Positions 25,428 through 35,359 of a stretch of 64,000 nucleotides of DNA are shown here, one piece after another. Within the stretch, counting starts at the first letter, position 1. Each line of letters starts with the position of its first letter. Both the position numbers and the translations under genes were made by a program. This DNA is from Methylosinus sp. C49 (lineage in GTDB: Bacteria > Pseudomonadota > Alphaproteobacteria > Rhizobiales > Beijerinckiaceae), in contig NZ_AP022332.1 of the NCBI RefSeq assembly GCF_009936375.1, forward strand, positions 124,001 to 188,000, read 5' to 3'. The notes beneath the pieces were generated by a model. The model made no database searches and had not been told where the DNA came from. It saw nothing but the letters and a program-made list of their open reading frames with translations.

Positions 25428-26476
25428 GCGTCGGCGCCGATCTCGGAGGGCTCGGCCCCGGCGCGATCTCCATTGTCGCCGAGCTCGCCGATGATCGCAT
25501 CTGCTCGGTGCGCGTGCGCTCGAGCCGGCCAGCGCATCTCACGCGTCTGTTTCGTGGCCGCCCCGCCGCCGAAGTCGCGCCGCTCGCCGGACGGCTGTTC
25601 TCCCTCTGCGGCCTCTCCCACGCTTTCGCGGCTTCGCGCGCCATCGCCGTGGCGCGCGGAGAAATGCGCGAACCAACGCCGCAAAACCTCGTCGCGCTCG
25701 ATTGCGAGCGCCTTTCCGAGACATTGCGCGCGCTGACGACAATGGCGGAGGACGCCGTTCCGCCGCCCTCCCTGCGCGCCGTGCTGACGCTGACGCGCGC
25801 GCTCGCAGCAGGCGACGCGCGCGACCGCAGCGCGACGGGCGCAAAGCTACGCGCCGAGACGGCGAAGCTCGGCCTGCTGGACGCTATGAGCGGCGATACA
25901 CCTTTCGGCAAATTGTCGCGCGCGCTGGCGCGCAGCCCCGCCATAGCCGCGAGCGCGCCCGATGCGCTGCGCGCGGAGGACGACGACGCCGTGCTGGAAG
26001 GAATAAGGGCGCAGGGCGAAAGCTTCAGCGCCACGCCGAGCATCGCCGGCCGCGCGCCAGAGACCGGCGCATTCGCGCGTCATTGGCGCGAGACCGATCT
26101 GTCGCGCGGCGCGATCTGCGCGCGCTTTTCCGCGCGCATGATCGATCTCGATCGGCTCGTGACGCGCCTCTCCGACGGCGCGGAAGACGCCTCCCGCAGC
26201 GACGCTCCCGCCGCGCGCGAAGCCTATTGCGCGGTCGAAACTTCGCGCGGAGAGCTGTATCATTGGGTTCGGCTCACACCGGACGACAGGATCGAGAATT
26301 ATGCGATCGTCGCGCCGACAGAATGGAATTTCCATCCCGCCGGACCTTTCGTCGCCGCCCTGCTCGGCGCGCGCATTCCGCGCGCCGCGGCGGCGCAGAC
26401 GATTGCCCGCCTCGCAGGCCTCTTCGATCCCTGCGTCGCTTTTCACGTCGAGATTCGCGAGGCCGCCTATGCATGA
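25424..26476 (+). CDS. hupK: Hydrogenase maturation scaffold HupK
   Basis: A 350-residue protein related to hydrogenase large subunits but with only remnants of the metal motifs: SLCGLSHAFAASRA at the N-terminal site and FDPCVAFHVE near the end, one Cys in each instead of two. HupK/HoxV is believed to be a scaffold on which the Fe(CN)2CO unit is assembled before transfer to HupL. The EWNFHP block also mirrors the TWNxSPRD motif of large subunits. It overlaps hupJ by 4 bp and hypA by 8 bp. Confidence 0.9.
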   Translation: MSVGADLGGLGPGAISIVAELADDRICSVRVRSSRPAHLTRLFRGRPAAEVAPLAGRLFSLCGLSHAFAASRAIAVARGEMREPTPQNLVALDCERLSETLRALTTMAEDAVPPPSLRAVLTLTRALAAGDARDRSATGAKLRAETAKLGLLDAMSGDTPFGKLSRALARSPAIAASAPDALRAEDDDAVLEGIRAQGESFSATPSIAGRAPETGAFARHWRETDLSRGAICARFSARMIDLDRLVTRLSDGAEDASRSDAPAAREAYCAVETSRGELYHWVRLTPDDRIENYAIVAPTEWNFHPAGPFVAALLGARIPRAAAAQTIARLAGLFDPCVAFHVEIREAAYA

Positions 26477-26810
26477 GATGGCGCTGACCGAGAGCATCGT
26501 CGAGCTGATCGAGGAAGAGAGCCGCAAGCAGGGCTTTTCCCGCGTGCGCGTGGTGCGGCTCGAGATCGGCGCGCTGAGCCATGTGGAGCCGGAGGCGATC
26601 CGCTTCTGCTTCGAGGCCGTGACGCATGGCGGAATCGTCCAAGGCGCGCGGCTCGACATTGTGCGCATTCCCGGCGAAGGCTGGTGCCTCGATTGCGCCA
26701 AGACCGTCGCCGTCGAAGAGAGATTTGGCCCTTGCCCGGAGTGCGGCGGATATCATGTCCAAGTCACCGGCGGCGAGGATATGCGGGTGCAGGAACTGGA
26801 GGTCGACTAA
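26469..26810 (+). CDS. hypA: Nickel metallochaperone HypA
   Basis: A 113-residue protein starting [17 protein letters not shown], with the N-terminal Ni-binding MHE motif. A structural zinc site is visible as CLDCAK and CPECGGYH. HypA delivers nickel to the hydrogenase large subunit with HypB. It overlaps the end of hupK by 8 bp; its stop overlaps the hypB start by 1 bp. Confidence 0.97.
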   Translation: MHEMALTESIVELIEEESRKQGFSRVRVVRLEIGALSHVEPEAIRFCFEAVTHGGIVQGARLDIVRIPGEGWCLDCAKTVAVEERFGPCPECGGYHVQVTGGEDMRVQELEVD

Positions 26811-27793
26811 TGTGCACGGTCTGCGGCTGCGGAACATCCAGCATCGAAGGAAAGCCAGAACATAGCCACGACCATCCGCATGATCATGCGCATGATCACG
26901 CTCATGGCCACGCTCACGATCATCATCATGATCACGATCACCGCCACGATCATGACCACGACCATCATCATCATGATCACCCGCATCCGCACGATCATGA
27001 CCATCATCATGTGCATGATCACGATCACGCGCGTGACGACCACGGCCATCGTCACGATTACGGCTCCGGCGCTGCGGGCGTTCATGTTCCCGGCCTCAGC
27101 CAGGAGCGCATCGTTCGCATAGAACGAGACATTCTCTCCAAGAACAACGACCACGCCCGCGAGAACCGGTTGCGCTTCGAGCAGTCCGGCGTCTTCGCGC
27201 TCAACTTCGTCTCCAGCCCCGGCTCGGGCAAGACGCAGCTTCTCGTGCGCACGATCACCGATCTGAAAGATCGCTTTCCCATTTCCGTCATCGAAGGCGA
27301 TCAGCAGACGTCCAACGACGCCGAGCGTATCCGCGCGACCGGCGTTCCGGCCTTGCAGATCAACACCGGCAAGGGCTGCCATCTCGACGCGCATATGATC
27401 TCGCGCGCTCTCGCCGAGCTTTCTGTCGCGCCCTCCTCGCTGCTCTTCATCGAGAATGTCGGCAACCTCGTCTGCCCCGCGGCTTTCGATCTCGGCGAGG
27501 CGCATAAGGTCGTCGTGCTCTCGGTGACGGAGGGTGAGGACAAGCCGCTCAAATATCCCGAAATGTTCGCGGCCTCCGATCTGATGCTGTTGAACAAATC
27601 CGATCTTCTGCCGCATGTGGAGTTCGACGTCGGGCGTTGTCTCGCCAATGCGCTGAAGGTCAATCCCGATCTGCAGACATTGGTCGTCTCCGCGCGCACC
27701 GGCGAGGGCATGGCGGCCTTCTACGCCTGGATCGAGGCGCGCGCGGCGCGAGCCGCCGCGAGAAGCGCGCGCGCCGCCGCCGCGGCAAAGTGA
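26810..27793 (+). CDS. hypB: Nickel-binding GTPase HypB with long His-rich tract
   Basis: A 327-residue protein. The N-terminus MCTVCGCG is the high-affinity Ni site motif. Residues of about 18-84 are extraordinarily His-rich (about 35 His, mostly in DH or AH pairs), which should allow nickel storage. The GTPase core follows: P-loop SSPGSGKT near 135-142, [13 protein letters not shown], and NKSDLLP. It loads Ni into HupL and HupV with HypA. The C-terminus is an Ala/Arg helix. The start TAATG overlaps the hypA stop. Confidence 0.97.
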   Translation: MCTVCGCGTSSIEGKPEHSHDHPHDHAHDHAHGHAHDHHHDHDHRHDHDHDHHHHDHPHPHDHDHHHVHDHDHARDDHGHRHDYGSGAAGVHVPGLSQERIVRIERDILSKNNDHARENRLRFEQSGVFALNFVSSPGSGKTQLLVRTITDLKDRFPISVIEGDQQTSNDAERIRATGVPALQINTGKGCHLDAHMISRALAELSVAPSSLLFIENVGNLVCPAAFDLGEAHKVVVLSVTEGEDKPLKYPEMFAASDLMLLNKSDLLPHVEFDVGRCLANALKVNPDLQTLVVSARTGEGMAAFYAWIEARAARAAARSARAAAAAK

Positions 27794-27806
27794 GGAGAAA
27801 AGGCTT

Positions 27807-29999
27807 ATGCCGTCGAGCGAGGCGACGAGGCTGAGGCTGCGCGTGACAGGCGCCGTGCAGGGCGTCGGCTTTCGCCCTTTTGTGCATTCGCTCGCCGACC
27901 GCTATGCGCTGGCCGGCTTCGTGCGCAATGATTCGCAAGGCGTGCTGATGGAGGTCGAAGGCGCGCGCGTCGATGATTTCGTCGCGGCGCTGAAACGCGA
28001 GCCGCCGCCGCTCGCGCGAATCGACACGCTGGAATGCGAGACGATAACGCCGCTGCGCGACGCCAAATTCTCGATCGAGCCGAGCCGCAACGGAAAGACG
28101 CAGACGCGCATAACGCCCGACGCAGCCGTCTGCGACGCCTGCCTGAATGATCTCTTCGATCCGAAGAGCCGTTTCTATCTCTATCCTTTCGTCAATTGCA
28201 CCCATTGCGGCCCGCGCTACACGCTGACGCGGCGCCTGCCCTATGATCGCGCGCAGACATCCATGGCGCCTTTCGCAATGTGCGAGGATTGCGCGGCCGA
28301 TTACGCCGATCCGACCAACAGACGTTTTCACGCGCAGCCGATCGCCTGTCCGAAATGCGGTCCGCGGCTCGATCATTCGATCGAGCAGATCGTCATAACG
28401 CTCCAGAGCGGCGGCATTGTCGCGCTGAAAGGAATCGGCGGCTTTCACCTCCTCTGCGACGCGCGCGATGAGGCGGCCGTCGCCGAGCTGCGCCGCCGCA
28501 AGGGTCGCGACGCCAAGCCCTTCGCCGTGATGGTCGCCGATACGGCTTCGGCGACGCGCGCCGGCCTGTTCGGCGAAGAAGAACTGCGCCTGCTGCGATC
28601 GCGCGCTCGGCCCATCGTCGTCGTCGAGAAGCGCGAGGAATTTGCCCCCTCCGTCGCGCCCGGCCTCTCACGCATCGGCCTCCTTCTGCCCTATGCGCCG
28701 CTACATCATCTGCTGTTTCACGCCGCCGCGGATCTGGCGCTCGTCGCCACCAGCGCCAATCCGAGCGGCGAGCCGTTGATCGTCGATGACGACGAGGCGC
28801 GCGAGAAGCTCGCCTCCATCGCCGATCTCATCGTCGGCCATGATCGCGCCATCGTCGCGCGCGCCGACGACAGCGTCGTCGCAGTCATCGCCGGCGCGCC
28901 CGCGCTTCTGCGCCGCGCGCGCGGCTTCGTTCCCGAGCCTATAGCGCTCGCGAGCGACGGCCCCGACACTCTGGCGCTGAGCGCGCATCTGAAAACCACC
29001 ATCACCGTAACGCGTGGACGCGAGGCTTTCGTCTCCACGCATATCGGCTCGCTCGACGATCGCGCGACGATCGACTTCTATCGCGAGACCATTGCGCGAA
29101 TGCTCGATATTCTCGATGTGAGGCCCGAGCGCGTCGCCTGCGATCTCCACCCCGATCTCACCTCGACGCGCTACGCCGAAGAGACGGCCCTGCCCGTCAT
29201 TCGCGTGCAGCATCACGCCGCGCATATCGCCGCCATCGCCGCCGAGCATAAAATCGAAGGCCCCATTCTCGGCGCCGCGCTCGACGGCTATGGCTATGGC
29301 GACGATGGCGGCGCCTGGGGCGGCGAGCTGATGCTGATCGACGAAGACCATTGGCGCCGGCTCGGCCATATCGCGCCGCTGCCGCTGCCCGGCGGCGACC
29401 GCGCCGCGCGCGAGCCTTGGCGCATGGGTGTCGCCGCGCTCGCCGCGCAGGACCGCTGCGGCGATGTGTTCGATCGCTTCCCCGGCATGGAGCTCGCCGG
29501 CAAGGTGGCCATGCTGGCGAGCGCGCCGAATGTCGCGAGAACGACGAGCCTCGGCCGCATGTTCGACGCAGCGGCGGCGCTGCTCGGCGTGAGGCTCGTG
29601 CAGCAATATGAAGGGCAGGCGGCGATGGAGCTGGAGGCGCTGTGCAAAAGCCCGCGCGCGCTCGACAATGGCTACGCAATAGAGAACGGTATTCTCGATC
29701 TGACCAAGCTCTTCGCCGCGCTGCTGAAGCCGGGCCTCGCCACGACGCAAGGCGCCGAGCTATTTCATGGAACGCTGATCGAAGCGCTCGCGCAATGGCT
29801 CTGCGCGGCGGCGCAGGCGCGCGGACAAACGCGCGTCGCGCTCGGCGGCGGCTGCATGATGAATAAAATTCTCGCCGAGGGCCTCGTCTCGCGCCTTCAC
29901 GACTTTGGAATAGAAGCGTTGCTCGCGCGCGCGGCGCCGACGAATGACGGCGGCCTCTCGCTCGGCCAAGCCCATATTGCGCGAATGAGAAAGGTCTAA
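27807..29999 (+). CDS. hypF: Carbamoyltransferase HypF
   Basis: A 730-residue multidomain enzyme that makes the carbamoyl-adenylate used for the CN ligands. In order: an acylphosphatase domain (VTGAVQGVGFRPFVHSLA, residues 12-29), zinc fingers (CDACLNDL; CTHCGPRYT; CEDCAADY; CPKCGPRL), a YrdC-like domain (around 195-370, KGIGGFHLLCDA), and a Kae1-like carbamoyltransferase domain (HHAAHIAAIAAEH, LDGYGYGDDG, and LGGGCMMN). Length is typical. It starts 13 bp after hypB. Confidence 0.97.
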   Translation: MPSSEATRLRLRVTGAVQGVGFRPFVHSLADRYALAGFVRNDSQGVLMEVEGARVDDFVAALKREPPPLARIDTLECETITPLRDAKFSIEPSRNGKTQTRITPDAAVCDACLNDLFDPKSRFYLYPFVNCTHCGPRYTLTRRLPYDRAQTSMAPFAMCEDCAADYADPTNRRFHAQPIACPKCGPRLDHSIEQIVITLQSGGIVALKGIGGFHLLCDARDEAAVAELRRRKGRDAKPFAVMVADTASATRAGLFGEEELRLLRSRARPIVVVEKREEFAPSVAPGLSRIGLLLPYAPLHHLLFHAAADLALVATSANPSGEPLIVDDDEAREKLASIADLIVGHDRAIVARADDSVVAVIAGAPALLRRARGFVPEPIALASDGPDTLALSAHLKTTITVTRGREAFVSTHIGSLDDRATIDFYRETIARMLDILDVRPERVACDLHPDLTSTRYAEETALPVIRVQHHAAHIAAIAAEHKIEGPILGAALDGYGYGDDGGAWGGELMLIDEDHWRRLGHIAPLPLPGGDRAAREPWRMGVAALAAQDRCGDVFDRFPGMELAGKVAMLASAPNVARTTSLGRMFDAAAALLGVRLVQQYEGQAAMELEALCKSPRALDNGYAIENGILDLTKLFAALLKPGLATTQGAELFHGTLIEALAQWLCAAAQARGQTRVALGGGCMMNKILAEGLVSRLHDFGIEALLARAAPTNDGGLSLGQAHIARMRKV

Positions 30000-30004
30000 C
30001 GCAG

Positions 30005-30235
30005 ATGTGCCTCGCCATTCCCGCCCGTGTGGAGGAGCTGCTGCCCGACGATATGGCGCGCGTCAGCGTCGATGGCGTCGGCAAGCTGGTGTCCGTCGCG
30101 CTCGTCGATGGTCTCGCGATCGGCGATTATGTCGTGCTGCATGTCGGCTATGCGCTCGCCAAGATCGACGAGGAAGAGGCGATGGCGACGCTCGCTCTGC
30201 TGCGCGAGGCCGCGGTGCTGGGAGAGGCGCAATGA
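30005..30235 (+). CDS. hypC: Hydrogenase maturation chaperone HypC
   Basis: A 76-residue protein starting MCLAIPARVEEL with the essential Cys2. It carries the Fe(CN)2CO unit with HypD and delivers it to the large subunit. The block GDYVVLHVGYALAKIDEEEA is typical. It lies 5 bp after hypF and overlaps hypD by 4 bp. The paralogue HupF at 22975 likely serves the structural enzyme during assembly in air. Confidence 0.97.
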   Translation: MCLAIPARVEELLPDDMARVSVDGVGKLVSVALVDGLAIGDYVVLHVGYALAKIDEEEAMATLALLREAAVLGEAQ

Positions 30236-31365
30236 AGCATGTCGACGAATATCGCGACGGCGATCTCGCCCGCGCCATAGCGCAGCGCATCGCCGCGGAA
30301 GCGCAGAGCGATCGGCAATATCGCTTCATGGAGTTTTGCGGCGGCCATACGCATGCGATCTCGCGCTATGGCATAGAGGATCTGCTGCCCGAGAATATCC
30401 GTCTCATTCACGGCCCCGGCTGCCCCGTCTGCGTGCTGCCGATGGGCCGCATAGACGACGCCATTCGCCTCGCCGCGCGCGAGGAGGTGACTCTCTGCAC
30501 CTATGCCGATCTGATGCGCGTGCCCGCCTCCGGCGGCTCCAGCCTGATGAAGGCCAAGGCGAACGGCGCCGATATTCGCATGGTCTATTCGACGCTCGAC
30601 GCCATCGCCATCGCCGAGAAGGAGCCGCAGCGCCAAGTCGTTTTCTTCGCGATCGGCTTCGAGACGACCACGCCGCCGACCGCGCTCGCCATTCGCCTCG
30701 CGCAGAAGAAAGGCCTCACGAATTTCTCGATCTTCTGCAATCATGTGCTGACGCCGGCGGCGATGCAGGCCATTCTCGACACCTATGATGGCGTCGAGAT
30801 CGAAGGCTTCGTCGGTCCCGCGCATGTCTCCACGGTCATCGGCTCCGCGCCCTATCGGCGTTTCGCGAGCGATTATCATAAGCCCGTCGTCATCGCCGGC
30901 TTCGAGCCGCTGGATGTGCTACAGGCCATTTTGATGCTGCTGCGGCAAATCAACGAAGGCCGCTGCGAGATCGAGAATCAATATCGCCGCGCCGTCACCG
31001 AGAGCGGCAACGCCAAAGCCATCGACGAGGTCGCGGAGATTTTCGAGCTGCGCGAGGCCTTCGAATGGCGCGGGCTCGGCGAGATTCCAAAGAGCGCGCT
31101 GAAGCTGCGCGACGCTTACGCCGATTATGACGCGGAGCGCCGCTTCGCCTTGGAAACCAAGCCGGCGCGCGACAATCCAGCCTGCGAATGCGGCGCGATT
31201 TTGCGCGGGCGGAAGCGCCCGCAAGATTGCAAGCTGTTCGGCGTCGCCTGCACGCCGGAGACGCCCATGGGCTCCTGCATGGTGTCCTCGGAAGGCTCTT
31301 GCGCCGCCTATTGGGCCTATGGAAGATTCCGGCAATATCAAAACGAAGCGCGGAAAGCGTCATGA
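30232..31365 (+). CDS. hypD: Hydrogenase Fe-ligand assembly protein HypD
   Basis: A 377-residue iron-sulfur protein at the centre of Fe(CN)2CO synthesis. Conserved motifs are present: FMEFCGGHTHAI, GPGCPVCVLP, and IGFETTTPPTA. The C-terminal cysteines that bind the [4Fe-4S] cluster lie in CECGAIL, QDCKLFG, and the final GSCMVSSEGSCAAYW. It overlaps hypC and hypE by 4 bp each. Confidence 0.97.
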   Translation: MKHVDEYRDGDLARAIAQRIAAEAQSDRQYRFMEFCGGHTHAISRYGIEDLLPENIRLIHGPGCPVCVLPMGRIDDAIRLAAREEVTLCTYADLMRVPASGGSSLMKAKANGADIRMVYSTLDAIAIAEKEPQRQVVFFAIGFETTTPPTALAIRLAQKKGLTNFSIFCNHVLTPAAMQAILDTYDGVEIEGFVGPAHVSTVIGSAPYRRFASDYHKPVVIAGFEPLDVLQAILMLLRQINEGRCEIENQYRRAVTESGNAKAIDEVAEIFELREAFEWRGLGEIPKSALKLRDAYADYDAERRFALETKPARDNPACECGAILRGRKRPQDCKLFGVACTPETPMGSCMVSSEGSCAAYWAYGRFRQYQNEARKAS

Positions 31366-32411
31366 ACAAGCATGAGCCGGCAGGCCGCAAGCTCGATCTC
31401 CGCAATGGCCGCGTGGAGCTTTCGCATGGCTCCGGCGGACGCGCCATGGCGCGGCTGATCGGCGAGATTTTTCACGCGGCCTTCGACAATGAATGGCTCG
31501 CCGCCGGCAATGACCAGGCGGCCTTCGACATTCCCGCCGGACGCATGGCGATGACGACCGACGGCTATGTCGTCTCGCCCTTGTTCTTCCCCGGCGGCGA
31601 TATCGGCAAGCTCGCCGTGCATGGCACGATCAACGACATCGCCATGGCCGGGGCGCGGCCGCTGCATATGTCGGCGAGCTTCATCATAGAAGAAGGCTTT
31701 CCGCTCGCCGAGCTGAAGCTGATTGCGCAGAGCATGGGCGAAGCCTCGCGCGCGGCCGGCGTCGCCATCGTCACCGGCGACACCAAAGTGGTGGAGCGCG
31801 GAAAGGCGGATGGCGTCTTCATCTCGACGAGCTGCGTAGGGATCATTCCAGCGGGGCTCGCGCTGTCCGGCGACAAGGCGCGGCCCGGCGATGTCGTGCT
31901 GCTCTCCGGCTCCATCGGCGATCATGGCGTCGCGGTCATGTCGAAACGCGAGAATCTCTCCTTCGATACAGAGGTGCTGTCCGACACGGCGGCGTTGCAC
32001 GAGCTCGTCGCGGCTATGGTGGAGACCGCAGGCGGCGCCATTCGCCTGATGCGCGATCCGACGCGCGGCGGCGTGGCGGCGACGCTCAATGAAATCGCGC
32101 ATCAATCGCGCGTCGGCGTGCGCATCGTCGAGAAAGCCATTCCCATTGCGCCGCAAGTGGCCGCCGCCTGCGAGCTGCTGGGACTCGATCCCCTGCATGT
32201 GGCCAATGAGGGCAAGCTGCTCGCCGTGGTCGCGCGCGAGGCCGCCGATGCGCTGCTCGCCACGATGCGCGCGCATCCGCTGGGCGCAGAGGCCGCGCGC
32301 ATAGGGGAGATCGTCGCCGATGAGCATTGCTTCGTGCAGATGACGACCGCCTTCGGCGGCGGCCGCATCATCGACTGGCTCTCCGGCGAGCAATTGCCGC
32401 GCATCTGCTGA
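31362..32411 (+). CDS. hypE: Carbamoyl dehydratase HypE
   Basis: A 349-residue PurM-like ATP-dependent enzyme that dehydrates the carbamoyl group on its C-terminal Cys to thiocyanate. The sequence ends in the diagnostic PRIC, with the reactive Cys as the last residue. LSHGSGGRAM near the N-terminus and MTTDGYVVSPLFFPGGDIG are conserved ATP-site elements. It is followed by hoxA after 12 bp. Confidence 0.97.
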   Translation: MNKHEPAGRKLDLRNGRVELSHGSGGRAMARLIGEIFHAAFDNEWLAAGNDQAAFDIPAGRMAMTTDGYVVSPLFFPGGDIGKLAVHGTINDIAMAGARPLHMSASFIIEEGFPLAELKLIAQSMGEASRAAGVAIVTGDTKVVERGKADGVFISTSCVGIIPAGLALSGDKARPGDVVLLSGSIGDHGVAVMSKRENLSFDTEVLSDTAALHELVAAMVETAGGAIRLMRDPTRGGVAATLNEIAHQSRVGVRIVEKAIPIAPQVAAACELLGLDPLHVANEGKLLAVVAREAADALLATMRAHPLGAEAARIGEIVADEHCFVQMTTAFGGGRIIDWLSGEQLPRIC

Positions 32412-32423
32412 GCGAGAGGCGAA

Positions 32424-33920
32424 ATGAACAAGCGCGAGGACAGCCGCGAGATGGAGAGCGAGGCGACGCCGATCTCCCACGGCGCCACTGTGCTCATCGT
32501 CGACGATGAGAAGCGCTCGCTCGAATCGCTGCGCCGCGTGCTCGGCGGCGAGTTTCAGATCGTCTGCGCCAGCAGCGCCGCCGAGGCGGAGGCCGTGCTC
32601 GCCGGCGATCTGGTGCAAGTGATTCTCTGCGACCAGCGCATGCCGGGCGAGAGCGGCGTCGAATTTTTGACGCGCGTGCGCGAGCATTGGCCCGAGCCGG
32701 TGCGCATGATCATCTCCGGCTATACGGATGCGGAAGATATTATCGCCGGCGTCAATGAGGCCGGCATTTTCCAATATGTCACCAAGCCCTGGGATCCCGA
32801 CAAGCTCATCCAATCGGTGCGCGAGGCGGCGCAGCTCTATGCGGCGCAGAAGGATGGCGGCGCGGCGCCGCCGCTCGAGGCCAAGCCCTCGCATGAGCGA
32901 TTGCAGCGGCTCGCCAGCGACAGGCGCCGCGCGGAGCGGCGCATGTTCGAATTCGGCCGCATCGTCCATGCGCCCGAAAGTCCGATGCGCCAGACGCTCG
33001 CGCTGGCGCGGCGCGCGGCGGAATATGACATCTCCGTGCTCATCACCGGCGCCTCGGGCACGGGCAAGGAGCTGCTGGCGCGCGCCATTCATCACGGCTC
33101 GGCGCGCGGCGAGAAGAGTTTCGTCGTCGAGAATTGCGGCGCGCTGCCGGATGAATTGCTCGAGAGCGAATTATTCGGCTGCAAGAAAGGCGCGTTCACC
33201 GGCGCCTATCAGGATCGCGTCGGCCTGTTCGAGGTCGCGGATGGCGGCTCGATCTTTCTCGACGAGATCGGCGAGACCTCGCCATCCTTCCAGGTGAAGC
33301 TGCTGCGCGTGCTGCAGGAGGGCGAGATAAGGCCGCTCGGCGCGCAGCGCCCGCGCCGCGTCGACGTTCGCGTCATCGCCGCCACCAATCGCAACATCGT
33401 CGCCGAGGTGGAGGCGGGGCGCTTTCGCCGCGATCTCTATTATCGCCTCGCCGCTTTTCCGATTCATCTGTCGCCGCTCAGCGAGCGGCGATGCGATATC
33501 GCCATCATCGCCGCGCGCATACTCGTCGCCGTGAACCAGACCTTCAATCGTCGCGTGCCGGGCTTCGAGCCGGAAACGCTGCGGCTGTTGGAGCGCTACG
33601 GCTGGCCCGGCAATGTGCGCGAGCTGCACAATGAGATTCAACGCATGGTGGCGCTGAGCGACGGCGACGCCAATCTGCCACCGGGCCTGCTGTCGCCTTG
33701 CATCGCCGATCATCGCGCGACGACCACATGCGACGATCAGCAGCGCTTCACGCTGAAGGAGCGTGTCGAGATGCTGGAATGCGCGCTGATCAAGGAATCG
33801 CTGGAACGCAACGGACGCAACATCAGCCATGTGGCCGACGAGCTCGGACTGTCGCGCGTCGGCCTGCGCAGCAAAATCGCCCGCTATGACATCTCCCGCG
33901 TCGTCGATGACGAAAGCTGA
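32424..33920 (+). CDS. hoxA: NtrC-family hydrogenase transcription activator HoxA/HupR
   Basis: A 498-residue response regulator. A receiver domain (about 20-140) carries Asp70 in VILCDQRMP; then a sigma-54 AAA+ domain with Walker A GASGTGKE and an intact GAFTGA loop at residues 256-261; and a C-terminal Fis-type helix-turn-helix ([22 protein letters not shown]). It should activate RpoN promoters of the hydrogenase genes. In HupR-type regulators the unphosphorylated form is active, with HoxJ inhibiting in the absence of H2; this may apply here. It lies at the end of the hyp operon and overlaps hoxJ by 14 bp, so it is likely autoregulated. Confidence 0.95.
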   Translation: MNKREDSREMESEATPISHGATVLIVDDEKRSLESLRRVLGGEFQIVCASSAAEAEAVLAGDLVQVILCDQRMPGESGVEFLTRVREHWPEPVRMIISGYTDAEDIIAGVNEAGIFQYVTKPWDPDKLIQSVREAAQLYAAQKDGGAAPPLEAKPSHERLQRLASDRRRAERRMFEFGRIVHAPESPMRQTLALARRAAEYDISVLITGASGTGKELLARAIHHGSARGEKSFVVENCGALPDELLESELFGCKKGAFTGAYQDRVGLFEVADGGSIFLDEIGETSPSFQVKLLRVLQEGEIRPLGAQRPRRVDVRVIAATNRNIVAEVEAGRFRRDLYYRLAAFPIHLSPLSERRCDIAIIAARILVAVNQTFNRRVPGFEPETLRLLERYGWPGNVRELHNEIQRMVALSDGDANLPPGLLSPCIADHRATTTCDDQQRFTLKERVEMLECALIKESLERNGRNISHVADELGLSRVGLRSKIARYDISRVVDDES

Positions 33921-35298
33921 CGTCAAATCCTACGCCAAGCATGGCGATCTCATCGCGCTCGTCGCCGGCAAGGAGGAGATCGCTCTGTCGGAAGGGGGCG
34001 AATCCGTCTGGCTCGAGGTCATCAAGAAGATGGACGAGGTCTATGCGGACCTCATCGGCTATGAGGCCGATCTCGAGCGCAAGAATGGCGAGCTGGAAGC
34101 GGCGCGCAATTTCATTCAGAGCGTCATCGCCTCTGTCTCCGACGTGCTGATCGTCTGCGACGAGCGCGGCGCTATTCTGCAGGTCAATCCCGCTTTCGAG
34201 GCGCTCGCGGGCCGCGGCGAGGCGGAGCTGAAGGGCGCCGGCGTCGTAGCGCTGTTCGTCGCCGAGGACCAGGCGCGAGCCGCCGCCATCGTCGCAGGAC
34301 AGGCGCGCGATCCGACCAGCGTCGAATTGCGCTTTCGCACGAGCAACGGCCCTTCCGATCTCATGGCGATCAATTGCTCGCCTCTGTTCGACTCGGATGG
34401 ACGCAGAGCCGGCGCCGTCTTCACCGGCCGGCCGATCGGCGAATTGCGCCGCGCCTATGAGGCGTTGCATCGCGCCCATGTCGATCTGCAGCAGGCGCAA
34501 TCGCGCCTCGTCGAGCAGGAGAAGATGGCGAGCCTCGGCCGGCTCGTCGCCGGCGTCGCGCATGAGCTCAATAATCCGATCAGCTTCGTCTACGGCAATA
34601 TTCATACGCTCGACCGCTATCGCAAGGGGATCGCCGCCTATCTCGAGGCGATCCATGCGGGCGCGAGCGCGAAGGAGCGGGAGACGCTGCGCCGCGCGAG
34701 CGGCATAGACGCCATTCTCGCCGATCTCGAGCCCTTGATCGACGGCACGCTGGAAGGCGCCGTGCGCATCAGCGAGATCGTCAAGAATTTGCGCCGCCTC
34801 TCCTTCAGCACCAAGGCGCCGCGCGAGGCGGTGTCATTGTCGAAAGTGGTGGAGACGGCCGCGCAATGGGCCTCGCGCAGCAAGAAAGCGAAAGCGCGCA
34901 TCGTCGCCGATCTCGAGCCGGAGCTCTACGCCTCGGGACAGAGCGGACAGATTCATTCCGTGCTGGTCAATCTCATCGACAATGCGCTCGACGCAGTGCG
35001 AGCGGCGGAGCAGCCGATCGTCTCCATCACCGCGCGCGGCGAAGACGATTGCGCGATCGTGATCGTCGAGGACAATGGCAAGGGCGTGCCGGAGGCGCTG
35101 CGCAGTCGCATCTTCGAGCCTTTCTTCACCACAAAGGCGGTCGGCGAAGGCACGGGGCTCGGCCTATGGATCAGCTATTCCATCGCCCATGAGCATGGCG
35201 GCTCTATCGAATACGACACGTCGCCGGAAGGCGGCGCGCGCTTCACGCTACGGCTGCCGCGCGCGACGGACGGCGAGACGCGCGATTTGCGAACCTGA
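33907..35298 (+). CDS. hoxJ: Hydrogenase-linked sensor histidine kinase HoxJ/HupT
   Basis: A 463-residue soluble kinase. A PAS domain (about residues 65-185, FIQSVIASVSDVLIVCDERG) is followed by a HisKA region with His219 in GVAHELNNPISF. The HATPase domain shows NLIDNALDAV, VEDNGKG and GTGLGLWIS. It has no membrane segments, as expected for HoxJ/HupT, which binds the cytoplasmic HupUV sensor and phosphorylates HoxA when H2 is absent. ATG 33907 lies inside the end of hoxA. Confidence 0.94.
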   Translation: MTKADVKSYAKHGDLIALVAGKEEIALSEGGESVWLEVIKKMDEVYADLIGYEADLERKNGELEAARNFIQSVIASVSDVLIVCDERGAILQVNPAFEALAGRGEAELKGAGVVALFVAEDQARAAAIVAGQARDPTSVELRFRTSNGPSDLMAINCSPLFDSDGRRAGAVFTGRPIGELRRAYEALHRAHVDLQQAQSRLVEQEKMASLGRLVAGVAHELNNPISFVYGNIHTLDRYRKGIAAYLEAIHAGASAKERETLRRASGIDAILADLEPLIDGTLEGAVRISEIVKNLRRLSFSTKAPREAVSLSKVVETAAQWASRSKKAKARIVADLEPELYASGQSGQIHSVLVNLIDNALDAVRAAEQPIVSITARGEDDCAIVIVEDNGKGVPEALRSRIFEPFFTTKAVGEGTGLGLWISYSIAHEHGGSIEYDTSPEGGARFTLRLPRATDGETRDLRT

Positions 35299-35348
35299 AG
35301 ACCCGCGGCCCGAGTGGGGCGGTAGGCCGCGAGTCTTCGGCTCCGCAT
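35297..35348. terminator. Hairpin between convergent hoxJ and RND gene
   Basis: Arms GAAGAC-n-CGCGGCC and GGCCGCG-n-GTCTTC around a 14-nt loop, starting at the hoxJ stop. There is no clear T-run on either side; it may serve both convergent units. Confidence 0.5.
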
Positions 35349-35359
35349 ATGTCGTCTCC

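Noticed and set aside
26840-27060. The CATGATCACG-like repeats as a CRISPR array
   Set aside because: They encode the His tract of HypB in frame, have no spacers, and no cas genes are near.
26807-27616. A Met/Ile/Val-rich minus-strand frame across hypB that looks like a membrane protein
   Set aside because: Its hydrophobicity comes from reading the His/Asp-rich tract of hypB in antisense.
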